Positions 1 to 6,963 of a stretch of DNA of 49,745 bases are shown in pieces. Position numbers and translations under genes: made by a program. Below the pieces are notes generated by a model, which worked only from the letters and a program-made list of their open reading frames with translations, had not been told where the DNA came from and ran no database searches. Position 1 is the stretch's first letter. Each line of letters starts with the position of its first letter. The stretch comes from a virus, in the IMG/VR virus record IMGVR_UViG_3300042937_000479, positions 1 to 49,745 of that record. One strand, given 5' to 3'.

Positions 1-1
1 A

Positions 2-796
2 ACACCTGCTGGAAGAAAAAGGTATATGGAAATTTTATTATCACATATGTTAAAACAAAAAAATATAATAGATGAATATAGAATATGGGTAAATACTAAT
101 AACTCAGAAGATTTAAACTGGTTTAATGAATTAAAGATACAACATAAAGATTTTATTACTTTAGAATATTTGCCATCAGATGTAATTACAACAGGTGAAG
201 TTAGTGGAACAATATATAAATTTTTTGAAAATACAATAGACGAAAATACAATTTATATAAGACTTGATGATGATATTGTTTGGACAGAAAATAATTTTGT
301 AGAAAATCTAGTAAAATTTAGAATAGATAATCCTGATTATTTTTTAATATTTGGAAATATTATAAATAATGCAGTAATAGATCATATACACCAAAAACAA
401 GGTATTCCGTATTCCAAACACATAGAAAATGAATGTTTATCTAAAACTGGTTGGGAAAGTTCTACTATATGTGAAGAAAAACATATTAACTTTATAAATA
501 ATTTAAATAATAATAATGTTGAAAAATATAAATTTGATCGTTATGAAACTATAGGGCAAAGAATTTCTATAAATGCTATTTGTTGGTTTGGTAAAGATTT
601 TAAAGAATTTTCTGGAATTGTCGATAAAAATGAAGAAACATGGTTAGCCGAAATAGCACCAGGTCAAAGAAATAAAAAAATATGTGTTTGTGGTAATGCA
701 TTATGCGTTCATTATGCCTTTTGGACACAAAGAGATTATTTAGATAAAACTGATATATTACAAAAATATAAAACAATTTCAGAGAATATAAAATGA
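2..796 (+). CDS. Glycosyltransferase-like protein, 5' end cut by window edge
   Basis: A putative sugar transferase. The first ATG in the window is at 26, but the frame is open to the left edge and reads TPAGRKRY just before it, which resembles the N-terminus of phage and bacterial glycosyltransferases of the rhamnosyltransferase type, so the true start probably lies upstream. Visible support is the acidic DDD motif (IRLDDDIVW, about residue 80 counted from base 26), typical of the nucleotide-sugar/metal site of GT-A enzymes, followed by a Trp-rich C-terminal half. It overlaps the epimerase downstream by ATGA (793-796), suggesting translational coupling and a shared role in sugar modification of phage DNA, virion or host surface. 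The gene is markedly richer in A/T (poly-Asn, AAA/ATA codons) than its neighbours, which may reflect recent acquisition. The family call is moderate and the substrate unknown. Confidence 0.55.
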   Translation, partial: TPAGRKRYMEILLSHMLKQKNIIDEYRIWVNTNNSEDLNWFNELKIQHKDFITLEYLPSDVITTGEVSGTIYKFFENTIDENTIYIRLDDDIVWTENNFVENLVKFRIDNPDYFLIFGNIINNAVIDHIHQKQGIPYSKHIENECLSKTGWESSTICEEKHINFINNLNNNNVEKYKFDRYETIGQRISINAICWFGKDFKEFSGIVDKNEETWLAEIAPGQRNKKICVCGNALCVHYAFWTQRDYLDKTDILQKYKTISENIK

Positions 797-1701
797 ACAT
801 AATAGTAACAGGTGGTTGCGGATTTATTGGATCGAACCTTGTTGATGAATTAGTAAAACAAGGCCATGATGTTACCGTTATAGATGATCTTTCATCTGAT
901 GCCCACGATCAGTTCTACTTCAACGAACAAGTTAAATACTACCACCACGATATAACAAATAAGCATATTGTTAATGGAGTATTTCAAAGACACCCACCTG
1001 AATATGTTTTCCATTTAGCTGCAGAAGCAAGAATACAGAATTGCATTTCAGATCCTAGTAAAGCTCTTGATACAAATACTGTGGGTACTCAGAATGTATT
1101 AGAAGCAGCCAAAAGAGTAAAGACAAAAAGAGTAATGCTCTCTAGCACTTCTGCAATCTATGGGCTGTCTAGCAATGATGTCCAAAAAGAATCCGATACA
1201 CCGGATTGCTTAAATGCATATTCGTACTCTAAGTTCTTCTCCGAAGGATTGTGTAAAATGTATTCTAATCTTTATGGGTTGGACACCGCTTGTTTTAGAT
1301 ATTTTAATGTATATGGAAACAGACAGCCAATCAGAGGATCGTATGCTCCCGTCATTGGAGTGTTTTCTAGACAAAAGAAAAACAACGAAGCAATGACTGT
1401 GGTTGGTGATGGATTGCAAACCAGAGATTACGTTCATGTATCTGATATTGTTTCTGCAAATATAGCAGCAATGAATCATACAGAATCTCTTGCCGGTAAG
1501 ATCATGAATGTTGGCACAGGAACGAGTTATTCAGTTTTAGATGTTGCAAAAATGATGGGCGGAGAGTATACTCATGTAGCACCAAGGGATGGAGAGGCAA
1601 GACAAACTTGCGCCAATATTTCTGTAATACAAGAAACTCTTGGGTGGAAGCCAACTAAATCATTATTACAATACATGGAGAATAAAGAATATGATACTTG
1701 A
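793..1701 (+). CDS. NAD-dependent nucleotide-sugar epimerase/dehydratase (UDP-glucose 4-epimerase-like)
   Basis: An extended short-chain dehydrogenase/reductase acting on a nucleotide sugar in the cytoplasm. The N-terminus has the Rossmann NAD-binding motif GGCGFIGSNL (residues 7-16), followed by the acidic strand end VIDDLSS. The catalytic signature is present as TSAIYG (about 118-123) with the YxxxK motif YSYSK (about 142-146). The stretch RYFNVYGNRQ and the late RDYVHVSDI are typical of GalE/WcaG-like epimerases. The length of 302 aa is normal for the family. It starts inside the end of the glycosyltransferase gene (ATGA overlap) and its own end overlaps the start of gp33, so the three may be co-transcribed. 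The exact reaction (4-epimerase, 4,6-dehydratase or other) cannot be read from sequence; the fold assignment is secure. Confidence 0.85.
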   Translation: MNIIVTGGCGFIGSNLVDELVKQGHDVTVIDDLSSDAHDQFYFNEQVKYYHHDITNKHIVNGVFQRHPPEYVFHLAAEARIQNCISDPSKALDTNTVGTQNVLEAAKRVKTKRVMLSSTSAIYGLSSNDVQKESDTPDCLNAYSYSKFFSEGLCKMYSNLYGLDTACFRYFNVYGNRQPIRGSYAPVIGVFSRQKKNNEAMTVVGDGLQTRDYVHVSDIVSANIAAMNHTESLAGKIMNVGTGTSYSVLDVAKMMGGEYTHVAPRDGEARQTCANISVIQETLGWKPTKSLLQYMENKEYDT

Positions 1702-1912
1702 ATCGGGTGAATTGAATATACAAACAGAAGTTGAAAAGATAATCAAAAAGAAGAATTGCTCGTATATGGATGCTGTTCTTCAAATTTGTGAAAATCATGA
1801 AATCGATCCTTCATATATTGCCAAACATTTGTCTAAGCCAATCATTGAAAAGATCAAAGCAGAGGGGCAGTCACTGAATCTTCTTCCAAGAACTTCTAGA
1901 CTTCCCATTTGA
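1691..1912 (+). CDS. 33: Late-transcription co-activator gp33-like
   Basis: In T4, gp33 bridges host RNA polymerase, the gp55 sigma factor and the gp45 sliding clamp so that late promoters are transcribed. This 73-aa protein resembles the short gp33 of T4-like cyanophages: a helical body (YMDAVLQICENHEIDP), then KPIIEKIKAEGQSLNLLP and a C-terminal LPI. I chose ATG 1691 rather than the in-frame ATG 1640 because GGAG at 1677-1680 is well placed and the longer form would overlap the epimerase by over 60 bases. It lies directly before gp32; genes 33 and 32 are close neighbours in T4 too. Recognition is from recalled family pattern rather than a diagnostic motif. The TATAAATA-type promoters elsewhere in the window fit its presence. 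Confidence 0.65.
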   Translation: MILESGELNIQTEVEKIIKKKNCSYMDAVLQICENHEIDPSYIAKHLSKPIIEKIKAEGQSLNLLPRTSRLPI

Positions 1913-1936
1913 CTTATCTAAATAAGTCAGTATAAT
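1909..1936 (+). promoter_or_regulatory. Sigma70-type promoter for gp32
   Basis: TTGACT at 1909-1914 is separated by 16 bases from TATAAT at 1931-1936, a near-consensus host sigma70 promoter. The -35 box overlaps the gp33 stop codon (TGA 1910-1912). The DNA also contains a 7-bp inverted repeat, GACTTAT (1911-1917) and ATAAGTC (1922-1928) around a CTAA loop, lying over the -35 box and spacer. That repeat could be an operator or an RNA hairpin in read-through transcripts. Transcription would start near 1943, leaving a leader of about 46 bases before gp32. Confidence 0.6.
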
Positions 1937-1966
1937 AAATCGTATACAGTTACTACACTCTTAATA

Positions 1967-1983
1967 TTTCGTACACGAAAGGA
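1967..1983 (+). promoter_or_regulatory. Leader hairpin abutting the gp32 ribosome binding site
   Basis: TTTCG (1967-1971) and CGAAA (1976-1980) pair around a TACA loop, and the 3' arm runs directly into the Shine-Dalgarno AAAGGA (1978-1983) of gp32 (ATG 1989). Part of the SD is thus in the stem. T4 gp32 represses its own translation by binding a structured, AU-rich leader. A comparable role here is an inference from position only, and the 5-bp stem is weak. Confidence 0.35.
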
Positions 1984-1988
1984 TATAA

Positions 1989-2909
1989 ATGTCATTTAAA
2001 GATTTAAAGAAGAAGTCTAAGGATATCTCCAAGCTAACTCAGGAGTTGGACAAACTCAACAAGGGGGGAGCAGAATCCTACAAGGATGATCGATTCTGGA
2101 AGCCAGAGTTAGATCAAGCATCAAACGGTTTCGCAGTAATTCGATTCCTCCCAGTTGTTGATGGAGAGGATGTTCCTTGGGCGCGTATCTTCAGTCATGG
2201 TTTCCAAGGCAAGGGTGGATGGCTCATTGAGAATTGCCCAACCACATTGGGTAAGAAGTGCCCAATCTGTGAAGGAAACAATGAGTTGTGGAATAGCGGC
2301 AATGAAGATGACAAGACAGTTGCGCGTGATCGTAAGCGCAAGTTGAGTTATGTCTCAAACATCATGGTTGTTTCTGATCCAAAGCATCCTGAGAACGAGG
2401 GAAAGATCTTCCTGTTCAAGTATGGCAAGAAGATCTTCGATAAGTTGATGGAGAAGATTCAACCGGAGTTCCCGGATGATGAGCCAATCAATGTCTTTGA
2501 TTTCTGGCAAGGTGCTAACTTCAAGTTGAAGATTCGTAAGGTTGCGGGTTATGTCAACTACGACAAGAGTGAATTTGAAACTCCGTCGGCTTTGCTTGGT
2601 GGTGAAGATGCCAAGTTGGAAGAACTTTGGAAGAAGCAGTATGCTCTGAAGGAATTTACTTCTGCAGAAAACTTCAAGTCGTATGATGAATTGAAGACTA
2701 AGATGGACACTGTTCTCAAGGGTGGTAACGAGAGCAAGGCTAAGTCAGCAGAAGAGATGGAAGAGATCGAAGCGGAGGCTGAGGCTCGTTTCGGTTCTCC
2801 GAAGATGAGACCTGCTCCTAAGATGTCTGAGAAGAAGATCGCTGTCGATGAAGACGCAGAAGAAGAGAATGCTCTCTCGTACTTCGAGAAGTTGGCTAAG
2901 GAAGACTGA
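1989..2909 (+). CDS. 32: Single-stranded DNA-binding protein gp32
   Basis: The replication/recombination ssDNA-binding protein that coats ssDNA cooperatively and recruits phage replication proteins. The 306 aa match the T4 gp32 layout: a basic N-terminal cooperativity segment (KKKSK, residues 7-11, a LAST-like motif); a core beginning NGFAVIRFLP (46-55); a zinc site assignable to His70, Cys83, Cys91 and Cys94 (T4 uses one His and three Cys); a second basic motif RKRKLS (115-120); GANFKLKIRKVAGYVNYDKS; and an acidic C-terminal tail ending in Glu/Asp-rich residues used for partner binding. A good SD (AAAGGA) precedes the start. Lys is coded mainly by AAG and the gene is visibly more GC-rich than the tail genes, as expected for a very highly expressed gene. 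A terminator follows immediately. Confidence 0.95.
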   Translation: MSFKDLKKKSKDISKLTQELDKLNKGGAESYKDDRFWKPELDQASNGFAVIRFLPVVDGEDVPWARIFSHGFQGKGGWLIENCPTTLGKKCPICEGNNELWNSGNEDDKTVARDRKRKLSYVSNIMVVSDPKHPENEGKIFLFKYGKKIFDKLMEKIQPEFPDDEPINVFDFWQGANFKLKIRKVAGYVNYDKSEFETPSALLGGEDAKLEELWKKQYALKEFTSAENFKSYDELKTKMDTVLKGGNESKAKSAEEMEEIEAEAEARFGSPKMRPAPKMSEKKIAVDEDAEEENALSYFEKLAKED

Positions 2910-2931
2910 GTTTAAATTTAAATAGTTTCAC

Positions 2932-2962
2932 AAAAGGGATGATCTTCGGATCATCCTTTTTT
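2932..2962. terminator. Bidirectional terminator between gp32 and the convergent tail operon
   Basis: GGATGATC (2937-2944) and GATCATCC (2949-2956) form a perfect 8-bp stem capped by a stable TTCG tetraloop. A T-run follows on the plus strand (2957-2962), and AAAA precedes it (2932-2935), which gives a T-run on the minus strand. It can therefore end gp32 transcription rightward and the minus-strand operon leftward. The minus gene's stop codon (TAA, 2961-2963) lies at its edge. Confidence 0.9.
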
Positions 2963-4916
2963 ATGTACTTACGCCACCAACATTGCCAACCAACATACTT
3001 TGCATAGATGGTTCTGGAGATGCAGTCATGTTTGGCGCACTAGATTCGGCTGCAGGTGAACTATTGGTAGTAGTGTTGTAATAATTGTTAACTACAGTAT
3101 TTCCAGGCGCAGTAGAAGCCATAGGTTGTCTTGCTTCGGCTTGTTGTTGTATACCCGAATTTATAGATTGCTGTGTTTGTGTCTGCAATGCTTTACCAGA
3201 TGATGCGGCAACCGCACTAGGCGTTACTGGGCTGCTTCCAGCAGCAGGAGTTGGGGACTGTGGTGTTCCTGTGCTTGGAACTGTAGGCTTCTGCATTGCC
3301 TGAGACATGGATGGTAAGTCTCCATATTCAGGATGTGCTGGCCCAGCTGGGCCAGTAGGAGCATCTTGCTTAGGTTTTGTTTCCTCTACCTGTATCTTTG
3401 GACCAATACCGGGTATACTGGCAGCAAAATCATACACACCAGTCGGCCCAATTGCGTTTACTAATGCACCACCCAAATATTCTCCTCCAAGAGAACCAAC
3501 CAATCCACCAGCAATCATTCCAAGTGGTCCTCCAAGCGTACCAACAGCACCGCCAATGATAGCACCAAGACCAGAACCAAGTCTTGCACCTAATTCTGTA
3601 CCAATTGCTTTTTTCTTTTCTTCAACACTCATATTTGGATCATCTTGGATGGCTTTTATAGTAAAGACTGCAATGAGTGGTTCTAAAACGGCAGAGATCA
3701 GTGCGCTACCTTTGATGCTTTTCAGCATCAATTTGCCACCAGGTCCTGCTAAGAATGCCTTTGGATTAGCAATTGCTTTTGCCAGCGCGGCTGGAGCAGA
3801 CGCCAGTTCACCCATAGCACTAAATGTTCGCGAAAAGAATCCTGCACTCTTTCCTGCTGTACCTGCCGCGCCTGCAGCACCCGCTGCTCCAGCAACACTA
3901 GTTGCTCCAGCGGCTCCTGCTCCTGCAGCACCAGTCATTCCAGCGGCTCCTGCTCCTGCAGCACCAGTCATTCCAGCGGCTCCTGCAACACCGGCTCCTG
4001 CTGCCGATCCTGTAGCACCTTTGCTAGCCAAACTTGTACCAAACCCAAGCATTTGAGCCCCTTTGCTCGTAACTGTTCCGGCTGCTTTAGTAGCAGTCTC
4101 TGCCACCCTAGTTTTTACTGCACCAACTCCTCGAACTACAGAATCAGATTTTTTAGCCAAGGTACTTACTACTGGACTTGCACCGCGTGCATTGGCTAGT
4201 TTTGCTAACCCCCCAGACTTTGCAATACCTGCAAATTGACCTACCATCCTTGGTAATGCTTTTTTTCCTAATGCACCCATCATTTTACCTTTACCAGGCA
4301 CCAACGATGCTATTGCAGCAACATCTCCCAAGGAAGAAAGCAGTCCTCCCCCACCTTCACCGCCACCACTTTTCTTCAATATCTTTTCTAATACTTTTTT
4401 AATCTTCTCTAACAGAGAGACTTGTTCAGATTCTAATTGAATTTCTTTCTCTTTGCCTTCCGCAGTTTCTCGCGATTCTTCTATAGAAGGATTTACAGAT
4501 GCGCTTTTCGATGCTCCAACTGAAGAAGATACGCCAGTATCCTTGGACATACCAACAATAGTTTTTGTTTTTTGTACTAAATCATTTACACTTTTCTTGA
4601 CAAAATTTACTAGATTGGTGTAAATGTCCAGTGCCTTTTTAGTATAATTATCACCAGATGTTATACTAGTAGGTTTAGTTACAGTAGAACCCCCTACAAC
4701 TCTTTCAGCGTTTTCTGCTGGAGTGCCAGTTCTTTCGGGTTTGGCTACATTTCTATTCTGTCTTTTTTTGGGAGATTTAGCTGGGCGACGACCTTTAGTC
4801 GCTGCTGACATATCAGACTGTTTTCCTAATACCATTTTAGCAATGTTACCAACTACAGTTCCATACCCCTTTGTTCCGGTATTTGTCTTTGGTAATGGTT
4901 TACTGCTTTTTTCCAT
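2961..4916 (-). CDS. Putative tape measure / baseplate hub protein (gp29-like)
   Basis: A 651-aa protein with the composition of a tail tape measure. In order: a basic, Lys/Arg/Pro-rich N-terminus (1-70); an amphipathic, probably coiled region (about 145-185, SLLEKIKKVLEKILKK); a low-complexity Ala/Gly segment with an 11-residue repeat (about 305-360); a glycine-zipper-like hydrophobic stretch (about 440-495, GLGAIIGGAVGTLGGPLGMI) that may insert in a membrane during DNA ejection; a Pro/Gln/Ser linker; and VVNNYYNTTT (about 605), a motif often seen in tape measures. It starts 1 base after the stop of the gp26-associated short ORF, as tape measures follow tail chaperone pairs in many phages. 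In T4 the tape measure gp29 is 590 aa. The main alternative is another hub structural protein. No sequence motif settles it. Confidence 0.55.
   Translation of the reverse strand: MEKSSKPLPKTNTGTKGYGTVVGNIAKMVLGKQSDMSAATKGRRPAKSPKKRQNRNVAKPERTGTPAENAERVVGGSTVTKPTSITSGDNYTKKALDIYTNLVNFVKKSVNDLVQKTKTIVGMSKDTGVSSSVGASKSASVNPSIEESRETAEGKEKEIQLESEQVSLLEKIKKVLEKILKKSGGGEGGGGLLSSLGDVAAIASLVPGKGKMMGALGKKALPRMVGQFAGIAKSGGLAKLANARGASPVVSTLAKKSDSVVRGVGAVKTRVAETATKAAGTVTSKGAQMLGFGTSLASKGATGSAAGAGVAGAAGMTGAAGAGAAGMTGAAGAGAAGATSVAGAAGAAGAAGTAGKSAGFFSRTFSAMGELASAPAALAKAIANPKAFLAGPGGKLMLKSIKGSALISAVLEPLIAVFTIKAIQDDPNMSVEEKKKAIGTELGARLGSGLGAIIGGAVGTLGGPLGMIAGGLVGSLGGEYLGGALVNAIGPTGVYDFAASIPGIGPKIQVEETKPKQDAPTGPAGPAHPEYGDLPSMSQAMQKPTVPSTGTPQSPTPAAGSSPVTPSAVAASSGKALQTQTQQSINSGIQQQAEARQPMASTAPGNTVVNNYYNTTTNSSPAAESSAPNMTASPEPSMQSMLVGNVGGVST
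3907..3986 (-). repeat. 33-bp tandem repeat coding for Ala/Gly 11-mers
   Basis: On the plus strand the unit beginning CCAGCGGCTCCTGCTCCTGC starts at 3907 and repeats identically at 3940, with a partial third copy from 3973, a period of 33 bases. In the minus-strand protein this gives tandem AAGAGAAGMTG units. Near-identical DNA in adjacent copies suggests recent slippage or unequal crossing over, so copy number may vary between relatives. Confidence 0.85.
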
Positions 4917-4917
4917 G

Positions 4918-5118
4918 TTATTTCTTCTTATTCAGCATGTCTCTTTTCTTATTTATGTCCTCGACATGTTTAATTAACATATTCAAATAGATTTCCCTCT
5001 CCCAAGGTATCATATTCTCTAATTCACTTAGGCTATACTTGTGTTCTTGAATTAGTATAAAATTGGTTCTATACATGTTTTCAAGAGATTCACTAGTAAG
5101 CCCTAATTGAAAAAATCG
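4918..5118 (-). CDS. Short tail-chaperone-like ORF, probably made as a -1 frameshift extension of gp26
   Basis: This minus-strand ORF is in the -1 frame relative to gp26. It overlaps the gp26 end and reads on from CGA TTT TTT CAA through GLTSESLENM to YSLSELENMIPWEREIYL and a Lys-rich end (stop 4920-4918). The 'ELENMIPWEREIY' pattern is like the short ORFs that follow gp26-type proteins in T4-like phages (gp51-like) and the downstream partner of tail assembly chaperones. The frame is open back to about 5148 without an ATG. The first ATG (5076-5074) would give only 52 aa, lacks a good SD and would drop conserved-looking sequence. The heptamer T TTT TTC at 5115-5109 is in the correct gp26 phase for -1 slippage. 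Function is inferred: assembly of the hub or tail tube around the tape measure, encoded next. Confidence 0.7.
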   Translation of the reverse strand, partial: RFFQLGLTSESLENMYRTNFILIQEHKYSLSELENMIPWEREIYLNMLIKHVEDINKKRDMLNKKK

Positions 5119-5807
5119 ATAAATTTGTCCAATACTACCTTTATCTTTTTATTTGTATATGGAGATATTGCGTCGTTTTCGTAATATAGCGTTGGCATGG
5201 TTTCAAAGAAATTGCCAATCTTGTCATACATGTCTTGTGGGAACTGTTCTATAAATTCCTGAAGTTCTTTCTTGGTATAGTCTTTTGAAGCATACACAAC
5301 ATCTTTATCGTATATCTTATCGATACAACTAGTCAATATATCAAATCCATTCTCGATGAGTGGCTTGGTTGCATCTACTGACATGATCGTTTTCATTGTT
5401 GGATATTTCATCTCAACGAACATATTTTCCGATAGCTTTATTCGCTTTTCGTGTTTTGGTGATCTCTTAACTATAACTTTGCTCAGATCAACATCTACTT
5501 CAAATTTTTTCTTTTCCTCTGGATCTACTATATTTACCTTTATAATTTCTCCCATAGATTTCTCTCTGATCTTCAGAAAGATATACTCAACATCAAAAGA
5601 AGGTAGGATGCTTATATCAACTTGATCTAATAAACAGTTTGTGATTACTTGTTCTAGTCCCAATAGAATCTGTTCGTTGTTTTTAGATTCTGCAGCAATG
5701 AGAAGAATTTTTTCTTCTTTTACTAAGAATGGTCTGTATTTTATTTTCTGCTCGCTAGAGGGCAATTTCAATTCATATGTTACAAAGTCGATCTTGGGTA
5801 ATGCCAT
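5103..5807 (-). CDS. 26: Baseplate hub protein gp26-like
   Basis: A member of the T4 gp26/gp51 baseplate family (T4_baseplate), which acts in assembly of the central hub. The 234-aa protein begins MALPKIDFVTYELKLPSS and has the family hallmark YRPFLVKEEKILLIAAES (about 25-42), then a mixed alpha/beta body with basic VKRSPKHEKRIKL and a C-terminal helical part (YDKIGNFFETMPTLYYE). T4 gp26 is 208 aa. The start is supported by AGGAG about 9 bases upstream on the minus strand. It ends two codons after a slippery heptamer, giving both a short product and a predicted extended fusion with the -1 ORF. Neighbours are a tail-tube-like gene upstream and the tape measure downstream, the expected setting for a tail assembly chaperone. 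Confidence 0.85.
   Translation of the reverse strand: MALPKIDFVTYELKLPSSEQKIKYRPFLVKEEKILLIAAESKNNEQILLGLEQVITNCLLDQVDISILPSFDVEYIFLKIREKSMGEIIKVNIVDPEEKKKFEVDVDLSKVIVKRSPKHEKRIKLSENMFVEMKYPTMKTIMSVDATKPLIENGFDILTSCIDKIYDKDVVYASKDYTKKELQEFIEQFPQDMYDKIGNFFETMPTLYYENDAISPYTNKKIKVVLDKFIDFFN
5109..5115 (-). promoter_or_regulatory. Candidate -1 ribosomal frameshift site (T TTT TTC)
   Basis: On the minus strand gp26 ends GAT TTT TTC AAT TAG. The heptamer T TTT TTC (5115 down to 5109) fits X XXY YYZ in the gp26 frame, two codons before its stop. Slipping back one base continues as CAA TTA GGG into the downstream ORF. I see no strong stem-loop just downstream, so efficiency may be modest. Confidence 0.65.
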
Positions 5808-5836
5808 TATTTAATCTCCTAAAGGGTATATTTCAA

Positions 5837-6385
5837 TCACACTCCGCCGGTTTCAAATTTTGCTTCTTGGTATGCAAATGATACTGTTTGCTTCAAGTAA
5901 GAATCTCTCTCATCGAATGAATATTGTGTAGTATCTATATTTGTTACTAACACTTTCGATAATGTCAAATTGTATATTGTTTTGTCTTGTATATTCATTA
6001 CATTTATTTTGATTTCACCCCATATGGTATCTGCATATGCTACAAAATATTCTCCACTCTGAGCCGATACAATCTCTTCGATGTTTTCATATAATCCTTT
6101 TACTGGATTGCCGCTTCCATCTAATCTAAATGTAATATTACACACCTGTGCTGGTAGTTTTGCATATGGCACCTTCAGAGTGGGATGTGTGTTATATTGA
6201 TAGTCTGCAGTTCCGATTGCCATCGCAGGAAACTCTACACTTTCTGCATATGAATCGAAATTTGCAACTCCTTTATTTTTTGCAAATGGAAAATTAATTT
6301 CTACAAAAAATCGATTAGGTCTAACCAATCCATTTGTTGCTAGTGCTATTGCAGAAAACCCAGTTACTGATGATGATATTGCCAT
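5837..6385 (-). CDS. Tail-tube-like protein (gp19/gp54 family)
   Basis: A 182-aa protein with the two ends typical of the T4 gp19 tube fold: near the N-terminus RPNRFFVEINFP (T4 gp19 has RPNLFQVEIS), and near the C-terminus YSFDERDSYLKQTVSFAYQEAKFE, which parallels the final strands of gp19. The middle (FDSYAESVEFPAMAIGT and FRLDGSGNPVKGLYENI) also fits that fold. The normal gp19 gene lies beside the sheath gene gp18, outside this window, so this is probably a tube-initiating paralogue such as gp54, which joins gp48 at the hub. It is shorter than T4 gp54 (320 aa). The start overlaps the stop of the previous gene by one base (TAATG), indicating translational coupling. Confidence 0.6.
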   Translation of the reverse strand: MAISSSVTGFSAIALATNGLVRPNRFFVEINFPFAKNKGVANFDSYAESVEFPAMAIGTADYQYNTHPTLKVPYAKLPAQVCNITFRLDGSGNPVKGLYENIEEIVSAQSGEYFVAYADTIWGEIKINVMNIQDKTIYNLTLSKVLVTNIDTTQYSFDERDSYLKQTVSFAYQEAKFETGGV

Positions 6386-6963
6386 TATTTGTTTACTTCC
6401 TTTAGAATCTCGGAATATAATCTACTTGGATTGATTCCCTTGAATACGGGAAGAAACGCAAAATTTGTCCATTCTTCTGGTGTCGTTATTTTAGGTTTTC
6501 CAAAAATATTAGCAGTAGTGTATTGATTGAATACTGTTCCGTAATATTTAGCAAAGATTTTCTTATTAAATAATGACAATATCTTAATACGCATTTTTTG
6601 AGGATCTTCTTCTTTTCTATTATATAAAAGAGAGTCCATCATCAATACAATCTTCAATCTGTCCATTGGTGGGATATAATGCAAATTTATACCAGAAAAC
6701 CCAGTTCCCGTCATTCCAGTGACTATTACTAATGGAAACTTATCGTATACCCGTATTCTGGAAGTGGGTCTATAGTTAAAAAGTAAAACCTGTCCTAGCA
6801 GCTTTCTGCGTACATTCTTCTCACTATCTTGAAAAAACTCTTTATAATCGGATGGTTTTCCTTTTTGAGTTTTAACAATACCTTTAATGCTTTCTTTGAA
6901 CCAATTTGCTGCGTTCTTGGGAGCATCCTCAGAGTTCGTCGGTTGTTGGTTCTTTTCCACCAA
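6385..6963 (-). CDS. Conserved T4-like structural-region protein, function unassigned
   Basis: A 192-aa protein with a hydrophilic N-terminus (NQQPTNSEDAPKN), a central block LLFNYRPTSRIRVYDKFPLVIVTG, and a distinctive GINLHYIPPMDR (about residues 92-103), then a basic C-terminal half rich in Lys, Tyr and Phe. The 'YDxFPLV ... GxNLHYxPP' combination recalls a protein encoded near gp4 in T4-like cyanophages that is variably annotated, sometimes as a DNA end protector. I cannot confirm that role. The start at 6963 lies 35 bases inside the end of gp4 and its stop overlaps the start of the tube-like gene, so the three are translationally linked. A head-to-tail or hub structural role is the likeliest inference. 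Confidence 0.5.
   Translation of the reverse strand: MVEKNQQPTNSEDAPKNAANWFKESIKGIVKTQKGKPSDYKEFFQDSEKNVRRKLLGQVLLFNYRPTSRIRVYDKFPLVIVTGMTGTGFSGINLHYIPPMDRLKIVLMMDSLLYNRKEEDPQKMRIKILSLFNKKIFAKYYGTVFNQYTTANIFGKPKITTPEEWTNFAFLPVFKGINPSRLYSEILKEVNK

Noticed and set aside
361-500. Two TATAAATA strings (361-368 and 493-500) inside the glycosyltransferase gene
   Set aside because: They fall in very AT-rich coding sequence, are not placed before a gene start, and are expected by chance there.
1640-1690. Longer N-terminus for gp33 from ATG 1640
   Set aside because: It would overlap the epimerase by over 60 bases, has no SD, and the ATG at 1691 has a well-placed GGAG.
3307-4056. 249-aa plus-strand ORF rich in Pro and Ala
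   Set aside because: It is the antisense image of the Ala/Gly-rich segment of the minus-strand tape-measure gene; its composition follows directly from GCC/GGC-type codons read backwards and it has no SD.
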